Part shown: positions 40,594 through 48,171 of the stretch, one piece after another
Layout: each line of letters starts with the position of its first letter
Numbering within the stretch: position 1 is the stretch's first letter
From: Cellulomonas flavigena DSM 20109
GTDB taxonomy: Bacteria > Actinomycetota > Actinomycetes > Actinomycetales > Cellulomonadaceae
NCBI RefSeq assembly: GCF_000092865.1
Contig: NC_014151.1
Span: forward strand, 2,046,001-2,110,000
Length of the DNA stretch: 64,000 bases
Reading direction: 5' to 3'
The notes under the pieces: model-generated
Databases searched by the model: none
What the model saw: only the letters and a program-made list of their open reading frames with translations
What the model was told of the DNA's origin: nothing
Made by a program: the position numbers and the translations under genes

Positions 40594-42222
40594 GTGACCT
40601 CGACCCTCTACCGGCACGGTGTCGTGCACTCCCCGGCGGACCCCTTCGCCGAGGCCCTGCTCGTCGAGGACGGTGTCGTCGCCTGGCTCGGGTCGGACGA
40701 CACGGCCGACGGACTGGTCGCCGGCGTCGACGAGGTGGTCGAGCTCGACGGCGCGTTGGTCGCTCCCGCCTTCGTCGACGCGCACGTCCACCTGCTCGAG
40801 ACGGCACTGGCCGACGCCGGGGTGGACCTCACGCCCCCCTCGGCACCGAGCCTCGCCGCCGCGCTCGCCGCGGTCGCGGAGGTGGCCGCGCGGCGGTCCC
40901 CGGGGGACCGGCGCGTCGTGCACGGCACCGGTTGGGACGAGCGCGCCTGGCCCGAGGGCCGCCCGCCCACGCGCGACGAGCTCGACGCCGCCGGGCAGGG
41001 GCTGCCCGTCTACCTGGCACGTATCGACGTGCACTCCGCGATCGTGTCGAGCGCACTGGCCGACTTCGCCGGTCTGCGCGACCTGCCGGGCTGGTCGTCG
41101 GACGGGCGCGTGACGGGTCCGGCGCACCACGCCGCCCGGGACGTCGCGCGCGCCGTCTCGGCCGACGAACGGACCAGGCTGTACCGCTCGGTCCTGGCGA
41201 AGGCGGCAGCCGCTGGCATCGTCGCCGTGCACGAGCAGTCCGCCCCGCACGTCGACACCCGCGACGGGCTGCGCGAGCTGCTCACCATGACCGCCGACCC
41301 CGCCTCCGTGTTGCCCCTCGTGGTCGGGTACCGGGGCGAACCGTGCATCACGGTCGACGACGCCCGTGCGCTCCTCGCCGACGTCCCCGGCCTGACGGGC
41401 ATCGGCGGCGACCTCAACGTCGACGGCTCGCTGGGTTCGCGCACCGCCGCCCTGCGGCACCCGTACACGGACGACCCGAGCACCTCCGGCGTGCTGCACA
41501 TGACCGCCGAGCAGATCGCGAACCACGTCACGGCGGTCACCCGCGCCGGGACGCACGCGGGTTTCCACGTCATCGGGGACCGGGCGCTCGACGAGCTCCT
41601 CATCGGGCTGCGCGCCGCCGCGGACGTCGAGGGGACCGCCGCGATCGCGGCCGCGGGGCACCGCGTCGAGCACGCGGCGATGGTCGACGCCCCCTCGCTC
41701 GCGCAGCTCGTCCTGCTGGGGTTGCGGCTGTCCGTCCAGCCGGCCTTCGACGCCGCCTGGGGCGGGCCCGACGGCACCTACGCGGCGCGCCTCGGTCCGG
41801 GGCGGGCAGCGGCCCTGCACCCGTTCGCCGACCTCGCTGCTGCCGGCGTGCCGCTCGCCCTCGGTTCCGACTCGCCCGTGACGCCGTTCGACCCCTGGCG
41901 AGGTGTGCAGGCCGCGGCGGCGCACCACGAGGTCGACCAGCGCATCTCGGTGCGCGCCGCCTTCCGCGCCGCGACGCGCGGCGGCTGGCGTCTCGCCGGA
42001 CTCGACCACAGCGGGGCGGGGGAGGTGCGCGTCGGTGCACCCGCGCACCTCGCGGTGTGGCGTGCGGAGCACCTCGTGGTGCAGGCCTCGCGCACCTCGT
42101 CGTGGAGCGCGGACGCCCGCGCCGGCAGCCCGCTGCTGCCCGACCTGGGCCCCGACGAGCCGGCGCCGCAGTGCCTGCGGACGACGCGCGCGGGGGCCGT
42201 GCTGCACGACGTGCTGGGCTGA
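40594..42222 (+). CDS. Amidohydrolase family 3 (YtcJ-like) protein
   Basis: A metal-dependent hydrolase of unknown substrate. The 542-residue product has an N-terminal beta-sandwich piece, then APAFVDAHVHLLE (HxH metal ligands), AVHEQSAPH, GFHVIGDRALDELL, HRVEHAAMVD and the C-terminal LGSDSPVTPFDPW with the catalytic-type aspartate. This is the layout of the amidohydro_3/YtcJ family. The GTG at 40594 follows a TAGGCT -10; an upstream ATG at 40555 adds no family sequence. Confidence 0.85.
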   Translation: MTSTLYRHGVVHSPADPFAEALLVEDGVVAWLGSDDTADGLVAGVDEVVELDGALVAPAFVDAHVHLLETALADAGVDLTPPSAPSLAAALAAVAEVAARRSPGDRRVVHGTGWDERAWPEGRPPTRDELDAAGQGLPVYLARIDVHSAIVSSALADFAGLRDLPGWSSDGRVTGPAHHAARDVARAVSADERTRLYRSVLAKAAAAGIVAVHEQSAPHVDTRDGLRELLTMTADPASVLPLVVGYRGEPCITVDDARALLADVPGLTGIGGDLNVDGSLGSRTAALRHPYTDDPSTSGVLHMTAEQIANHVTAVTRAGTHAGFHVIGDRALDELLIGLRAAADVEGTAAIAAAGHRVEHAAMVDAPSLAQLVLLGLRLSVQPAFDAAWGGPDGTYAARLGPGRAAALHPFADLAAAGVPLALGSDSPVTPFDPWRGVQAAAAHHEVDQRISVRAAFRAATRGGWRLAGLDHSGAGEVRVGAPAHLAVWRAEHLVVQASRTSSWSADARAGSPLLPDLGPDEPAPQCLRTTRAGAVLHDVLG

Positions 42223-42235
42223 TGCGCCCTGCTCA

Positions 42236-42261
42236 CCTCGGTTGCGGGTGAAAAACCGAGG
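42236..42261 (+). terminator. Hairpin after the amidohydrolase gene
   Basis: CCTCGGTT (42236-42243) pairs perfectly with AACCGAGG (42254-42261) around a 10-base loop, 14 bases after the stop codon. It is a likely terminator without a T-run. Confidence 0.55.
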
Positions 42262-42399
42262 GGTATCGCCGGTGCGGCGAAAGGTCCCGGTCGCCCCGAA
42301 TCGCGACACGCGGGCGACACGCCGGGTGAGGCCCCGCTGCATCGGATGAATCGGACGCCGTGGCCTGCACCGATCCTCCTGACCAGGCGCGACGCGCCC

Positions 42400-42427
42400 T
42401 TGACACGAGAGGTGAGGGGGGTAGTTT
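42400..42427 (+). promoter_or_regulatory. Canonical vegetative promoter upstream of lnt
   Basis: A perfect -35 hexamer TTGACA (42400-42405), 16 bases, then TAGTTT (42422-42427). It is the best -35/-10 pair in the window and should start transcription near 42434, about 245 bases before lnt. Confidence 0.75.
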
Positions 42428-42433
42428 CGCAGT

Positions 42434-42600
42434 GGCCCGTCGTTGCGGGCACCGGAGGGGGACCACCACGTACCGCTGACCGGTGTCGCACGCTCTGAGC
42501 TCCGACCGGGCCCGCGCGCTCAACAGAGAACGGCAGGCACCGTCCTCGCCGGTACGAAGGGCGCGCGGGCCGGGCGGTCGGGACCGCGGGTGCTGTCCGG
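42434..42600 (+). ncRNA. Candidate structured RNA or long leader before lnt
   Basis: RNA from the strong promoter at 42400 would contain a long stem. CCGACCG plus GGCCCGCGCGC (42502-42519) pairs with GCGCGCGGGCC (42561-42571) and CGGTCGG (42575-42581), leaving a 3-base bulge, so 18 pairs enclose a 41-base loop. No open frame of convincing length covers it; only a 15-codon GTG frame at 42432 lies at the very start. It could be a small RNA or a regulatory leader of lnt. The 3' boundary is a guess. Confidence 0.3.
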
Positions 42601-42667
42601 CAGCGTCGCCGGATGGCACAACCTCCGGACCTCGCACCGGGTCCGCGGCGTGCCGCCGCCGCTGACG

Positions 42668-42673
42668 TACCCT
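42668..42673 (+). promoter_or_regulatory. -10 element for leaderless lnt
   Basis: TACCCT lies 6 bases before the GTG at 42680, giving lnt a second, proximal start point. Confidence 0.5.
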
Positions 42674-42679
42674 GCTCCG

Positions 42680-44248
42680 GTGCCCCTCCCGCCGTCCGCC
42701 CGCTGGCTGACGCTCCTGCTGGCCGGTGCCGGTGGCTGGACGACGCGCCTCGCGTTCCCCGACCCGGGGCTGTCCGTCCTCGCACCGGTCGGCATGGCGG
42801 CTCTGTTCCTGGCGCTGCGCCGCGACTCGGCCCGCTGGAACGCGCTCGTCGGCCTCGTGTGGGGCCTGGCGTGCTTCGGGCCGATGATCACGTGGGCGCA
42901 CACGGCGGTGGGGCCCGTCCCGTGGCTCGCGCTCACCGTCCTCGAGGCGTCGTACGTCGCGCTGTTCGGGGCGGCGTGGGCGTGGGCGCGCCGTGGGCAC
43001 GCGGTCTGGCGCAGCAGCGCCTGGCAGCTCCCGACGTTCGTCCTGCTGTGGGTCGCCGTGGAGGAGCTGCGCTCGGCGTGGCCCTTCGGCGGGTTCCCGT
43101 GGGGCCGGCTCGCGTTCTCGCAGGCCGACTCGCCCCTGGCGGCGTACATGTGGCTCGGCGGCACACCGCTGCTCAGCGGTCTGGTCGCCGGCCTCGGCGT
43201 ACTGCTGGCACGTGCCGTCCTCGCCGCCGGGCAGGTCGCGCTCGGTCGCACGCTCGGCGCGCTCGGTGCGCTCGGCGCGGTGCTCGTCGGCTCCCTGCTG
43301 ATCCCGCTCGACACCGTGGCGCAGGACGGCACGCTGCGCGTCGGCGCCGTCCAGGGCAACGTGCCAGAGCCCGGGCGGCTCGACGCGTTCGGGGAGCGCA
43401 GGCAGGTCCTCGACAACCACGTCGCGGGCACCCGCGCGCTGCTCGACCGGGTCGCGCCCGGCGAGCTCGACGTCGTGCTGTGGCCCGAGAACGGCACGGA
43501 CATCGACCCGCAGGTCGACCAGGAGGCGGCGGGCCTCATCGACGGGGTCGCACGAGAGGTCCGCGCGCCCTTGCTCGTCGGGACGGTGCAGTACCCGCCC
43601 GAGGGTGGCCGGTACAACACCGCGGTGCTCTGGGAGCCGGGTACGGGGCCTGTGGCGACGTACTCCAAGCAGCGGCCCGCGCCCTTCGCCGAGTACATCC
43701 CCATGCGCTCGTTCGTCCGGCACTTCTCGGACGCGGTCGACCTGGTCACGCGCGACATGCTGCCGGGCACCGAGCCCGGGGTCGTCCCGATGGCGTCGCA
43801 ACGCCTGGCGCGAACCGTCGTGCTCGGCGACGTCATCTGCTTCGAGGTCGCCTACGACGGGATCGTGCGCGAGGCCGTGGCCGAGGGCGGCGAGGTGCTC
43901 GTCGTGCAGACCAACAACGCGTCGTTCGGGTGGTCCGACGAGTCGACGCAGCAGCTCGCGATGTCCCGCCTGCGGGCCGTCGAGCACGGCCGTGCGACGG
44001 TGCAGATCTCCACGGTCGGCGTGAGCGCCGTCATCGCGCCCAACGGCGCCGTCGTCCGGCAGACCGGCCTGTTCACGGCCGAGCAGCTCGTCGCCGACCT
44101 TCCGCTGCGGCAGACGCTCACCCCGGCCACACGCGCGGGGGACTGGCCGGCGCGCACGGCAGCAGCCATCGGTGTGTGGGTGGTCCTCGCCGGGATGGTC
44201 GGCGCGGCGCGGTTGCCGCGCGCCGAGCGTCCCGACGGCCCCGCCTGA
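42680..44248 (+). CDS. lnt: Apolipoprotein N-acyltransferase
   Basis: Adds the third acyl chain to lipoproteins at the membrane. The 522-residue product has about six N-terminal membrane helices, a carbon-nitrogen hydrolase (nitrilase-fold) domain, and one C-terminal helix. The catalytic triad is visible as Glu270 in WPENGTD, Lys330 in YSKQRPAPFAEYIP and Cys387 in DVICFEVAYDG. TNNASFGWSDES is also typical. The start is the GTG at 42680 behind TACCCT; the in-frame extension back to 42443 has no membrane-protein character. Confidence 0.93.
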   Translation: MPLPPSARWLTLLLAGAGGWTTRLAFPDPGLSVLAPVGMAALFLALRRDSARWNALVGLVWGLACFGPMITWAHTAVGPVPWLALTVLEASYVALFGAAWAWARRGHAVWRSSAWQLPTFVLLWVAVEELRSAWPFGGFPWGRLAFSQADSPLAAYMWLGGTPLLSGLVAGLGVLLARAVLAAGQVALGRTLGALGALGAVLVGSLLIPLDTVAQDGTLRVGAVQGNVPEPGRLDAFGERRQVLDNHVAGTRALLDRVAPGELDVVLWPENGTDIDPQVDQEAAGLIDGVAREVRAPLLVGTVQYPPEGGRYNTAVLWEPGTGPVATYSKQRPAPFAEYIPMRSFVRHFSDAVDLVTRDMLPGTEPGVVPMASQRLARTVVLGDVICFEVAYDGIVREAVAEGGEVLVVQTNNASFGWSDESTQQLAMSRLRAVEHGRATVQISTVGVSAVIAPNGAVVRQTGLFTAEQLVADLPLRQTLTPATRAGDWPARTAAAIGVWVVLAGMVGAARLPRAERPDGPA

Positions 44249-44286
44249 GGGGCACGCGCCCCAGCGTGCGTCTCCTCCCCACAGCA

Positions 44287-44318
44287 CGACGCCCCGGTGG
44301 CGGACCACCGGGGCGTCG
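44287..44318. terminator. Bidirectional terminator between lnt and rbpA
   Basis: CGACGCCCCGGTGG (44287-44300) pairs perfectly with its complement at 44305-44318 around a 4-base loop. It lies between two convergent genes. Confidence 0.85.
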
Positions 44319-44347
44319 AGAGGGTCGCGCGGTGCGCGCGGCGGGCG

Positions 44348-44692
44348 TCAGGCGCTGCGACGCAGCTTGCCCGCACGCAGCAGGTCGAGGCGCTCGTCGA
44401 GCAGCTCCTGCAGCTCGTTGACCGTGCGGCGCTCGAGCAGCATGTCCCAGTGCGTGCGCGGGGGCTTGCCCGCCTTCGCCTCGGGCTTGTCGGCGTCGCG
44501 CAGCAGCGCCTCGGCGCCGCAGCGGCACTCCCACACCACCGGCACGTCCGCCTCGACGGAGAACGGCAGGATGATGGTGTGCCCGTTCGGACAGTCGTAG
44601 TGCGCCTGGAGACGAGGGGCGAAGTCGACGCCCTCCTCCGTCTCCATGCTGTGGGACCCGATGCGCATCCCGCGCAGGGACCTGTTGGCCAT
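44348..44692 (-). CDS. rbpA: RNA polymerase-binding protein RbpA
   Basis: Actinobacterial general transcription factor that binds the principal sigma factor and stabilises the open complex. The 114-residue product has the start ANRSLRGMRIGSHSMETE, the core domain with HYDCPNGHTIILPF and CRCGAEAL, the basic linker (KAGKPPRTHWDMLLERR), and the sigma-interaction helix ELQELLDERLDLLR. The ATG at 44692 has GGAGG 5 bases upstream. A longer frame to 44833 was rejected. A sigma-R-type promoter lies upstream. Confidence 0.96.
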   Translation of the reverse strand: MANRSLRGMRIGSHSMETEEGVDFAPRLQAHYDCPNGHTIILPFSVEADVPVVWECRCGAEALLRDADKPEAKAGKPPRTHWDMLLERRTVNELQELLDERLDLLRAGKLRRSA

Positions 44693-44777
44693 GTGGACCT
44701 CCGTGCCGTGTCGTCCCGGGCTCGAGCCTGTCGGAGCCCTGCCGGATCGTGAGTCGAATCGTTCTGCCTGACACCTC

Positions 44778-44803
44778 AACGTGGCCGGGCACCCCGATGT
44801 TCC
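44778..44803 (-). promoter_or_regulatory. Sigma-R/SigH-type promoter of rbpA
   Basis: On the minus strand GGAACA (44803-44798), 16 bases, then CGTT (44781-44778). This matches the disulfide-stress ECF consensus GGGAAYA-N16/17-CGTT. Streptomyces rbpA is known to be in the SigR regulon. The start point would be near 44770, leaving a leader of about 78 bases. Confidence 0.6.
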
Positions 44804-44952
44804 GGCCCGCCGTGAAGGTCTGGTGAACACCACTGTGGCAGGAACGGGCGGCCGCCGCGCGGTGGGCAGGGGAGGGGCGCCCGACTCACCCGGAAATGGT
44901 CCGCAGCGTGGTCCGGTCGGGTGGCGGAGCGTGTCGTGTCACCACGCGTGCC

Positions 44953-44958
44953 TAGGGT
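44953..44958 (+). promoter_or_regulatory. -10 element for leaderless aldo/keto reductase
   Basis: TAGGGT lies 7 bases before the ATG at 44966. Confidence 0.6.
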
Positions 44959-44965
44959 GGTGCGC

Positions 44966-45919
44966 ATGACCATGACGTACCGTCGGCTGGGTGACAGCGG
45001 TCTGACCGTCTCCACGGCGGGCCTCGGGTGCAACACGTTCGGTGCGACGCTGGCGCCCGAGGGCGTCGCCGACGTCGTCGCAGCGGCGCTGGACGTCGGC
45101 GTGACGCTGTTCGACACCGCCGACGTGTACGGGGGAGAGCCGGGCCGCAGCGAGGAGCTGCTGGGCGCCGCGCTGCGCGGGCGCCGCGACGACGTGGTGA
45201 TCGCCACGAAGTTCGGCATGGACGTCCGGGGTCTGAACGGCGACGACTGGGGCGCCCGGGGCTCTCGCCGGTACGTGCGACGTGCGATCGACGGCTCGCT
45301 GCGCAGGCTCGGCACGGACCACGTCGACCTGTACCAGCTGCACGCCCCGGACCCCGGCACACCGATCGAGGAGACGCTCGCCGCGCTGCACGAGCTCGTC
45401 GTCGAGGGCAAGGTCCGCTACATCGGCTCGTCCAACCTCAGCGCCTGGCAGGTCGTCGACGCGGACTGGGTGGCACGCACCGCCGGCACCACGCCGTTCG
45501 TCTCCGCGCAGAACCGGTACAACCTTCTCGACCGCTCGGTCGAGAGTGCTCTGGTCCCCGCCGCGGAGCATGTGGGCGTCGGCATCCTGCCGTACGTGCC
45601 GCTCGCGTCCGGCCTGCTCACCGGCAAGTACCGCCGTGGCGAGCAGGCGCCCGAGGGTTCCCGGCTGACGCGGATGCCCCAGCGCCTGGCCGCCGCCGAC
45701 TTCGACCGCATCGAGGCTCTGCAGTCGCTTGCCGCCAGGTGGGGAGTGGATCTGGCGACCGTCGCGCTCGGGGGACTCGCGGCCCAGCCGGCGGTCGCGT
45801 CGATCATCTCCGGGGCCCGTACGCCCGCGCAGGTCCGCGCGAACGCGGCCGCCGCGCTGTGGGAGCCGACGCTCGAGCAGCTCGCGGCCATCGACGAGGC
45901 GTCGCCGGGACCGGTCTGA
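44966..45919 (+). CDS. Aldo/keto reductase
   Basis: NADPH-dependent oxidoreductase with a TIM-barrel fold. The 317-residue product has MTYRRLGDSGLTVSTAGLGCN and LFDTADVYGGEPGRSEELLG with the catalytic Asp and Tyr. It also has ATKFGMD with the Lys, DLYQLHAPD with the His, and the cofactor segment ASIISGARTPAQVRAN. The substrate is unknown. The ATG at 44966 follows a TAGGGT -10. It is divergent from rbpA but about 160 bases from its promoter. Confidence 0.92.
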   Translation: MTMTYRRLGDSGLTVSTAGLGCNTFGATLAPEGVADVVAAALDVGVTLFDTADVYGGEPGRSEELLGAALRGRRDDVVIATKFGMDVRGLNGDDWGARGSRRYVRRAIDGSLRRLGTDHVDLYQLHAPDPGTPIEETLAALHELVVEGKVRYIGSSNLSAWQVVDADWVARTAGTTPFVSAQNRYNLLDRSVESALVPAAEHVGVGILPYVPLASGLLTGKYRRGEQAPEGSRLTRMPQRLAAADFDRIEALQSLAARWGVDLATVALGGLAAQPAVASIISGARTPAQVRANAAAALWEPTLEQLAAIDEASPGPV

Positions 45920-45980
45920 CGCGGCCGTCGGACGTCAGGGCGTTGCCACGCCGCGGACGGGCGGCGCCGGGAGCGGGCGC

Positions 45981-46436
45981 TCACGGGCCCAGGACCCGCG
46001 CGCGGTGCTCACCGACGGCCACGACGGCGCTGAGCCGCACACCCTGGTCGTCGCACGCCACGCGCAGCGCGTGCTCCCACGCGCGCTCGAACGCACCCCG
46101 GTCACCGCCGGCCGCACGGACGAGCGCCACGGCGATCGAGCCTCCCGGCGCGTCGTGCGCCAGGACGTCGCCCATCGCCACGACGACCTGACGCACCTGC
46201 ACGGCGTCCGGCTGCAGCGGCACACCGACCAGCGGCAGCACGACCGGCAGCATCATGCCGTCCGCATCGAGCAGCACGATCCACAGGGCCGGCGGCCCGG
46301 CGCGTTCCGGCCCGACGAGCGACAGCGCGACCTCGAGGACGTCGTCGACGTCGCGCAGCGGGTGCGTCGGGATCTGCGGGAGGTCGTCGTCGGGGCCCGG
46401 GGCCGCCCACCGTGGCGAGCCGTCGTGGAAGTCCAT
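45981..46436 (-). CDS. Uncharacterised protein
   Basis: A 151-residue soluble protein, MDFHDGSPRW at the start, with a central LWIVLLDADGMMLPVVLPL strand pair and a C-terminal VALVRAAGGDRGAFERAWEHALR helix region. I do not recognise a family. The start is set at 46436 rather than 46487 because CAGGCT (complement of 46444-46449) sits 7 bases upstream, the leaderless spacing found elsewhere here. It converges with the aldo/keto reductase. Confidence 0.6.
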   Translation of the reverse strand: MDFHDGSPRWAAPGPDDDLPQIPTHPLRDVDDVLEVALSLVGPERAGPPALWIVLLDADGMMLPVVLPLVGVPLQPDAVQVRQVVVAMGDVLAHDAPGGSIAVALVRAAGGDRGAFERAWEHALRVACDDQGVRLSAVVAVGEHRARVLGP

Positions 46437-46443
46437 GGGCTCG

Positions 46444-46449
46444 AGCCTG
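46444..46449 (-). promoter_or_regulatory. -10 element for the leaderless unknown gene
   Basis: CAGGCT on the minus strand, 7 bases before the ATG at 46436. Confidence 0.4.
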
Positions 46450-46885
46450 GACGGCGCGTCGACGTCACGGGCGGCGTGCCACGACATCTGTGGACGTGCG
46501 CGACGGGCGCCGGGCTGTGGTCGGGTCGGACGTGCCGGGCGGCCGTCGGCATGTACGACCGCGCGACCCGCAGCGTGCTCGCGCAGGTCACGGCCGGGAC
46601 TGAGCCGGGAGCCGGACGTCCTCTCCGCGGTACGCCCGACTGCCGATAATGTGCATTATGTCAGAACACGGGTGGGAGCGGCCCTCGGGGCGGCCACGCC
46701 GCTCCCCGATGGTCCACGGACGCCCACCGACCCGCCACGCTGCCGCAAGGTGTGCTCCGCGCGGCCCGGTGTCCGTCGCGCGACGCGCGCGTGTCGCGCA
46801 CCACGCGCTGGTGGTGCGTCGTCCGAGCAGCACCACCGGCACGCGACGCCCGTCGGTTCGTCGCACACGTCACGTTGTGCACCCG
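46450..46885. other. Gene-poor stretch before the desaturase
   Basis: About 440 bases without a convincing gene on either strand. The open frames found are short, Arg/Pro-rich and shadow each other. It holds the ATAATG-CATTAT repeat and a hairpin CGCACCAC/GTGGTGCG (46797-46818). The unknown minus-strand gene and the desaturase promoter flank it. Confidence 0.5.
46646..46659 (+). promoter_or_regulatory. AT-rich inverted repeat, possible repressor operator
   Basis: ATAATG, 2 bases, CATTAT. Twelve of the 14 bases form a perfect inverted repeat, and the AT content is striking in this GC-rich sequence. It resembles sites bound by dimeric ArsR- or TetR-type repressors. No clear gene starts next to it. 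Confidence 0.4.
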
Positions 46886-46918
46886 TACGATCGGGTCACG
46901 TGCGCGACGTCCGATCGT
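46886..46918 (+). promoter_or_regulatory. Desaturase promoter with overlapping inverted repeat
   Basis: A -10-like TACGAT (46886-46891) overlaps the left arm of a perfect 8-bp inverted repeat, ACGATCGG (46887-46894) and CCGATCGT (46911-46918), 16 bases apart. A repressor bound here, or an RNA hairpin at the 5' end, would control the desaturase transcript. Confidence 0.45.
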
Positions 46919-46956
46919 TCGCTGCCTCACCCGCCGCGTGCCCGAAGGAGATCTTC

Positions 46957-47025
46957 ATGCCCGTCCCGTGCATCCCCGTCCGCCCGCGGCTCGGCAGCCG
47001 CGCACCGTCGACCGGGGCGCGGTGA
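46957..47025 (+). CDS. Possible 22-residue leader peptide coupled to the desaturase gene
   Basis: ATG lies 6 bases after GAAGGAG, the strongest Shine-Dalgarno in this region. The frame reads MPVPCIPVRPRLGSRAPSTG plus two residues and stops at 47023-47025, overlapping the desaturase GTG at 47022 (GTGA). The desaturase has no good ribosome binding site of its own. This argues for translational coupling through a leader ORF. Confidence 0.45.
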   Translation: MPVPCIPVRPRLGSRAPSTGAR

Positions 47026-48131
47026 GTCGCGTGGACATGTCCCCCACCCCCGCAGCAGCGATCCGCGAGGGCGGCACTCGCGTCCGTGAGCGCGTCGTCA
47101 GCGACTTCACCACGCTCAGCCGCACCGTCGAGGCCGCCGGGCTCCTGCGTCGGCGGCACGGGTACTACTGGACGCGCTTCGCCGTGCTCACGGTCCTGAT
47201 CGCCGGGGCCGTCGCCGCGTTGGTCCTCGGCGGAGCCTCCTGGTGGCAGCTGCTGACAGCCGCCGTGCTCGCGTTCCTGCTGGGCCAGGTGATGTTCCTC
47301 GGCCACGACGCGGCGCACCGGCAGATCTTCGACTCCGGCCGCTGGAACGACTGGGCCAGCCTGGTCATCGCCAACCTGTACGCCGGGATGAGCTACGGCT
47401 GGTGGCAGCACAAGCACTCGCGGCACCACGCCAAGCCCAACCAGATCGGCGCGGACCCGGACATCAAGACCGGCGCGCTCGTCCACCACCTCGAGGACCT
47501 GGAGAAGCCCCGCACCGGCATCAAGGGCTGGTACACCCAGCGCCAGGGCTGGCTGTTCTTCCCGCTGCTCCTCCTCGAGGGCCTGAACCTGCACGTCTCC
47601 GGCGTGAAGACGATCTTCGGCCGTGGACCGGTGAAGCGTCGGCCCGTGGAGATCGCGTTCGTCACGCTGCGCCTCGGCGGCTATCTCGCGCTGGTGTTCT
47701 GGGTACTGCCCGTCGGCATGGCGTTCGCGTTCCTCGGTGTGCAGCTCGGACTGTTCGGGCTCTACATGGGGGCCGTGTTCGCGCCGAACCACAAGGGCAT
47801 GCCGATCGTCCCGCGCGACGCCAAGGTCGACTTCCTGCGCCGGCAGGTGCTGATGAGCCGCAACGTCCGAGGCGGGCGTCTCGTGGACCTGTTCATGGGC
47901 GGCCTGAACTACCAGATCGAGCACCACCTCTTCCCGAGCATGCCGCGGCCCCACCTCCGGCGCGTGCAGCCGACGGTCAAGGCGTTCTGCGCCGAGCGCG
48001 GGATCGACTACACCGAGACGTCGATGCTCGAGTCCTACGGGATCGTCATCCGCCACCTCAACAAGGTCGGTCTGGCGGCACGCGACCCGTTCCAGTGCCC
48101 GCTGACCGAGCAGTACCGCTCCGTGCGCTGA
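47022..48131 (+). CDS. Membrane fatty acid desaturase
   Basis: Di-iron acyl desaturase/hydroxylase of the FA_desaturase family. The 369-residue product has four or more membrane helices and the three histidine boxes: GHDAAHR (about residue 95), HKHSRHH (about residue 130) and QIEHHLFP (about residue 300). The APNHKGMP segment is typical of actinobacterial acyl-lipid or acyl-CoA desaturases. In-frame starts at 47031 and 47037 are possible; 47022 is favoured by its overlap with the leader ORF stop. It probably adjusts membrane fluidity. Confidence 0.85.
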   Translation: MSRVDMSPTPAAAIREGGTRVRERVVSDFTTLSRTVEAAGLLRRRHGYYWTRFAVLTVLIAGAVAALVLGGASWWQLLTAAVLAFLLGQVMFLGHDAAHRQIFDSGRWNDWASLVIANLYAGMSYGWWQHKHSRHHAKPNQIGADPDIKTGALVHHLEDLEKPRTGIKGWYTQRQGWLFFPLLLLEGLNLHVSGVKTIFGRGPVKRRPVEIAFVTLRLGGYLALVFWVLPVGMAFAFLGVQLGLFGLYMGAVFAPNHKGMPIVPRDAKVDFLRRQVLMSRNVRGGRLVDLFMGGLNYQIEHHLFPSMPRPHLRRVQPTVKAFCAERGIDYTETSMLESYGIVIRHLNKVGLAARDPFQCPLTEQYRSVR

Positions 48132-48139
48132 GGCCGGTA

Positions 48140-48171
48140 CGGCCTGGTCGGGTCAGTGCCCGACCAGGCCG
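48140..48171. terminator. Bidirectional terminator between desaturase and GNAT genes
   Basis: CGGCCTGGTCGGG (48140-48152) pairs perfectly with its complement at 48159-48171 around a 6-base loop that contains the GNAT stop codon. Confidence 0.8.

Noticed and set aside
42262..42399. Possible riboswitch (c-di-AMP type) because of a GATGAATCGG segment
   Set aside because: The other conserved blocks of the ydaO class are absent and the segment lies upstream of the promoter at 42400, so it would not be in the lnt transcript from that promoter.
46659..47089. A frame starting at the ATG inside the ATAATG-CATTAT repeat
   Set aside because: The product is an Arg/Pro/His-rich low-complexity sequence with no fold-like pattern and runs into the desaturase in another frame.
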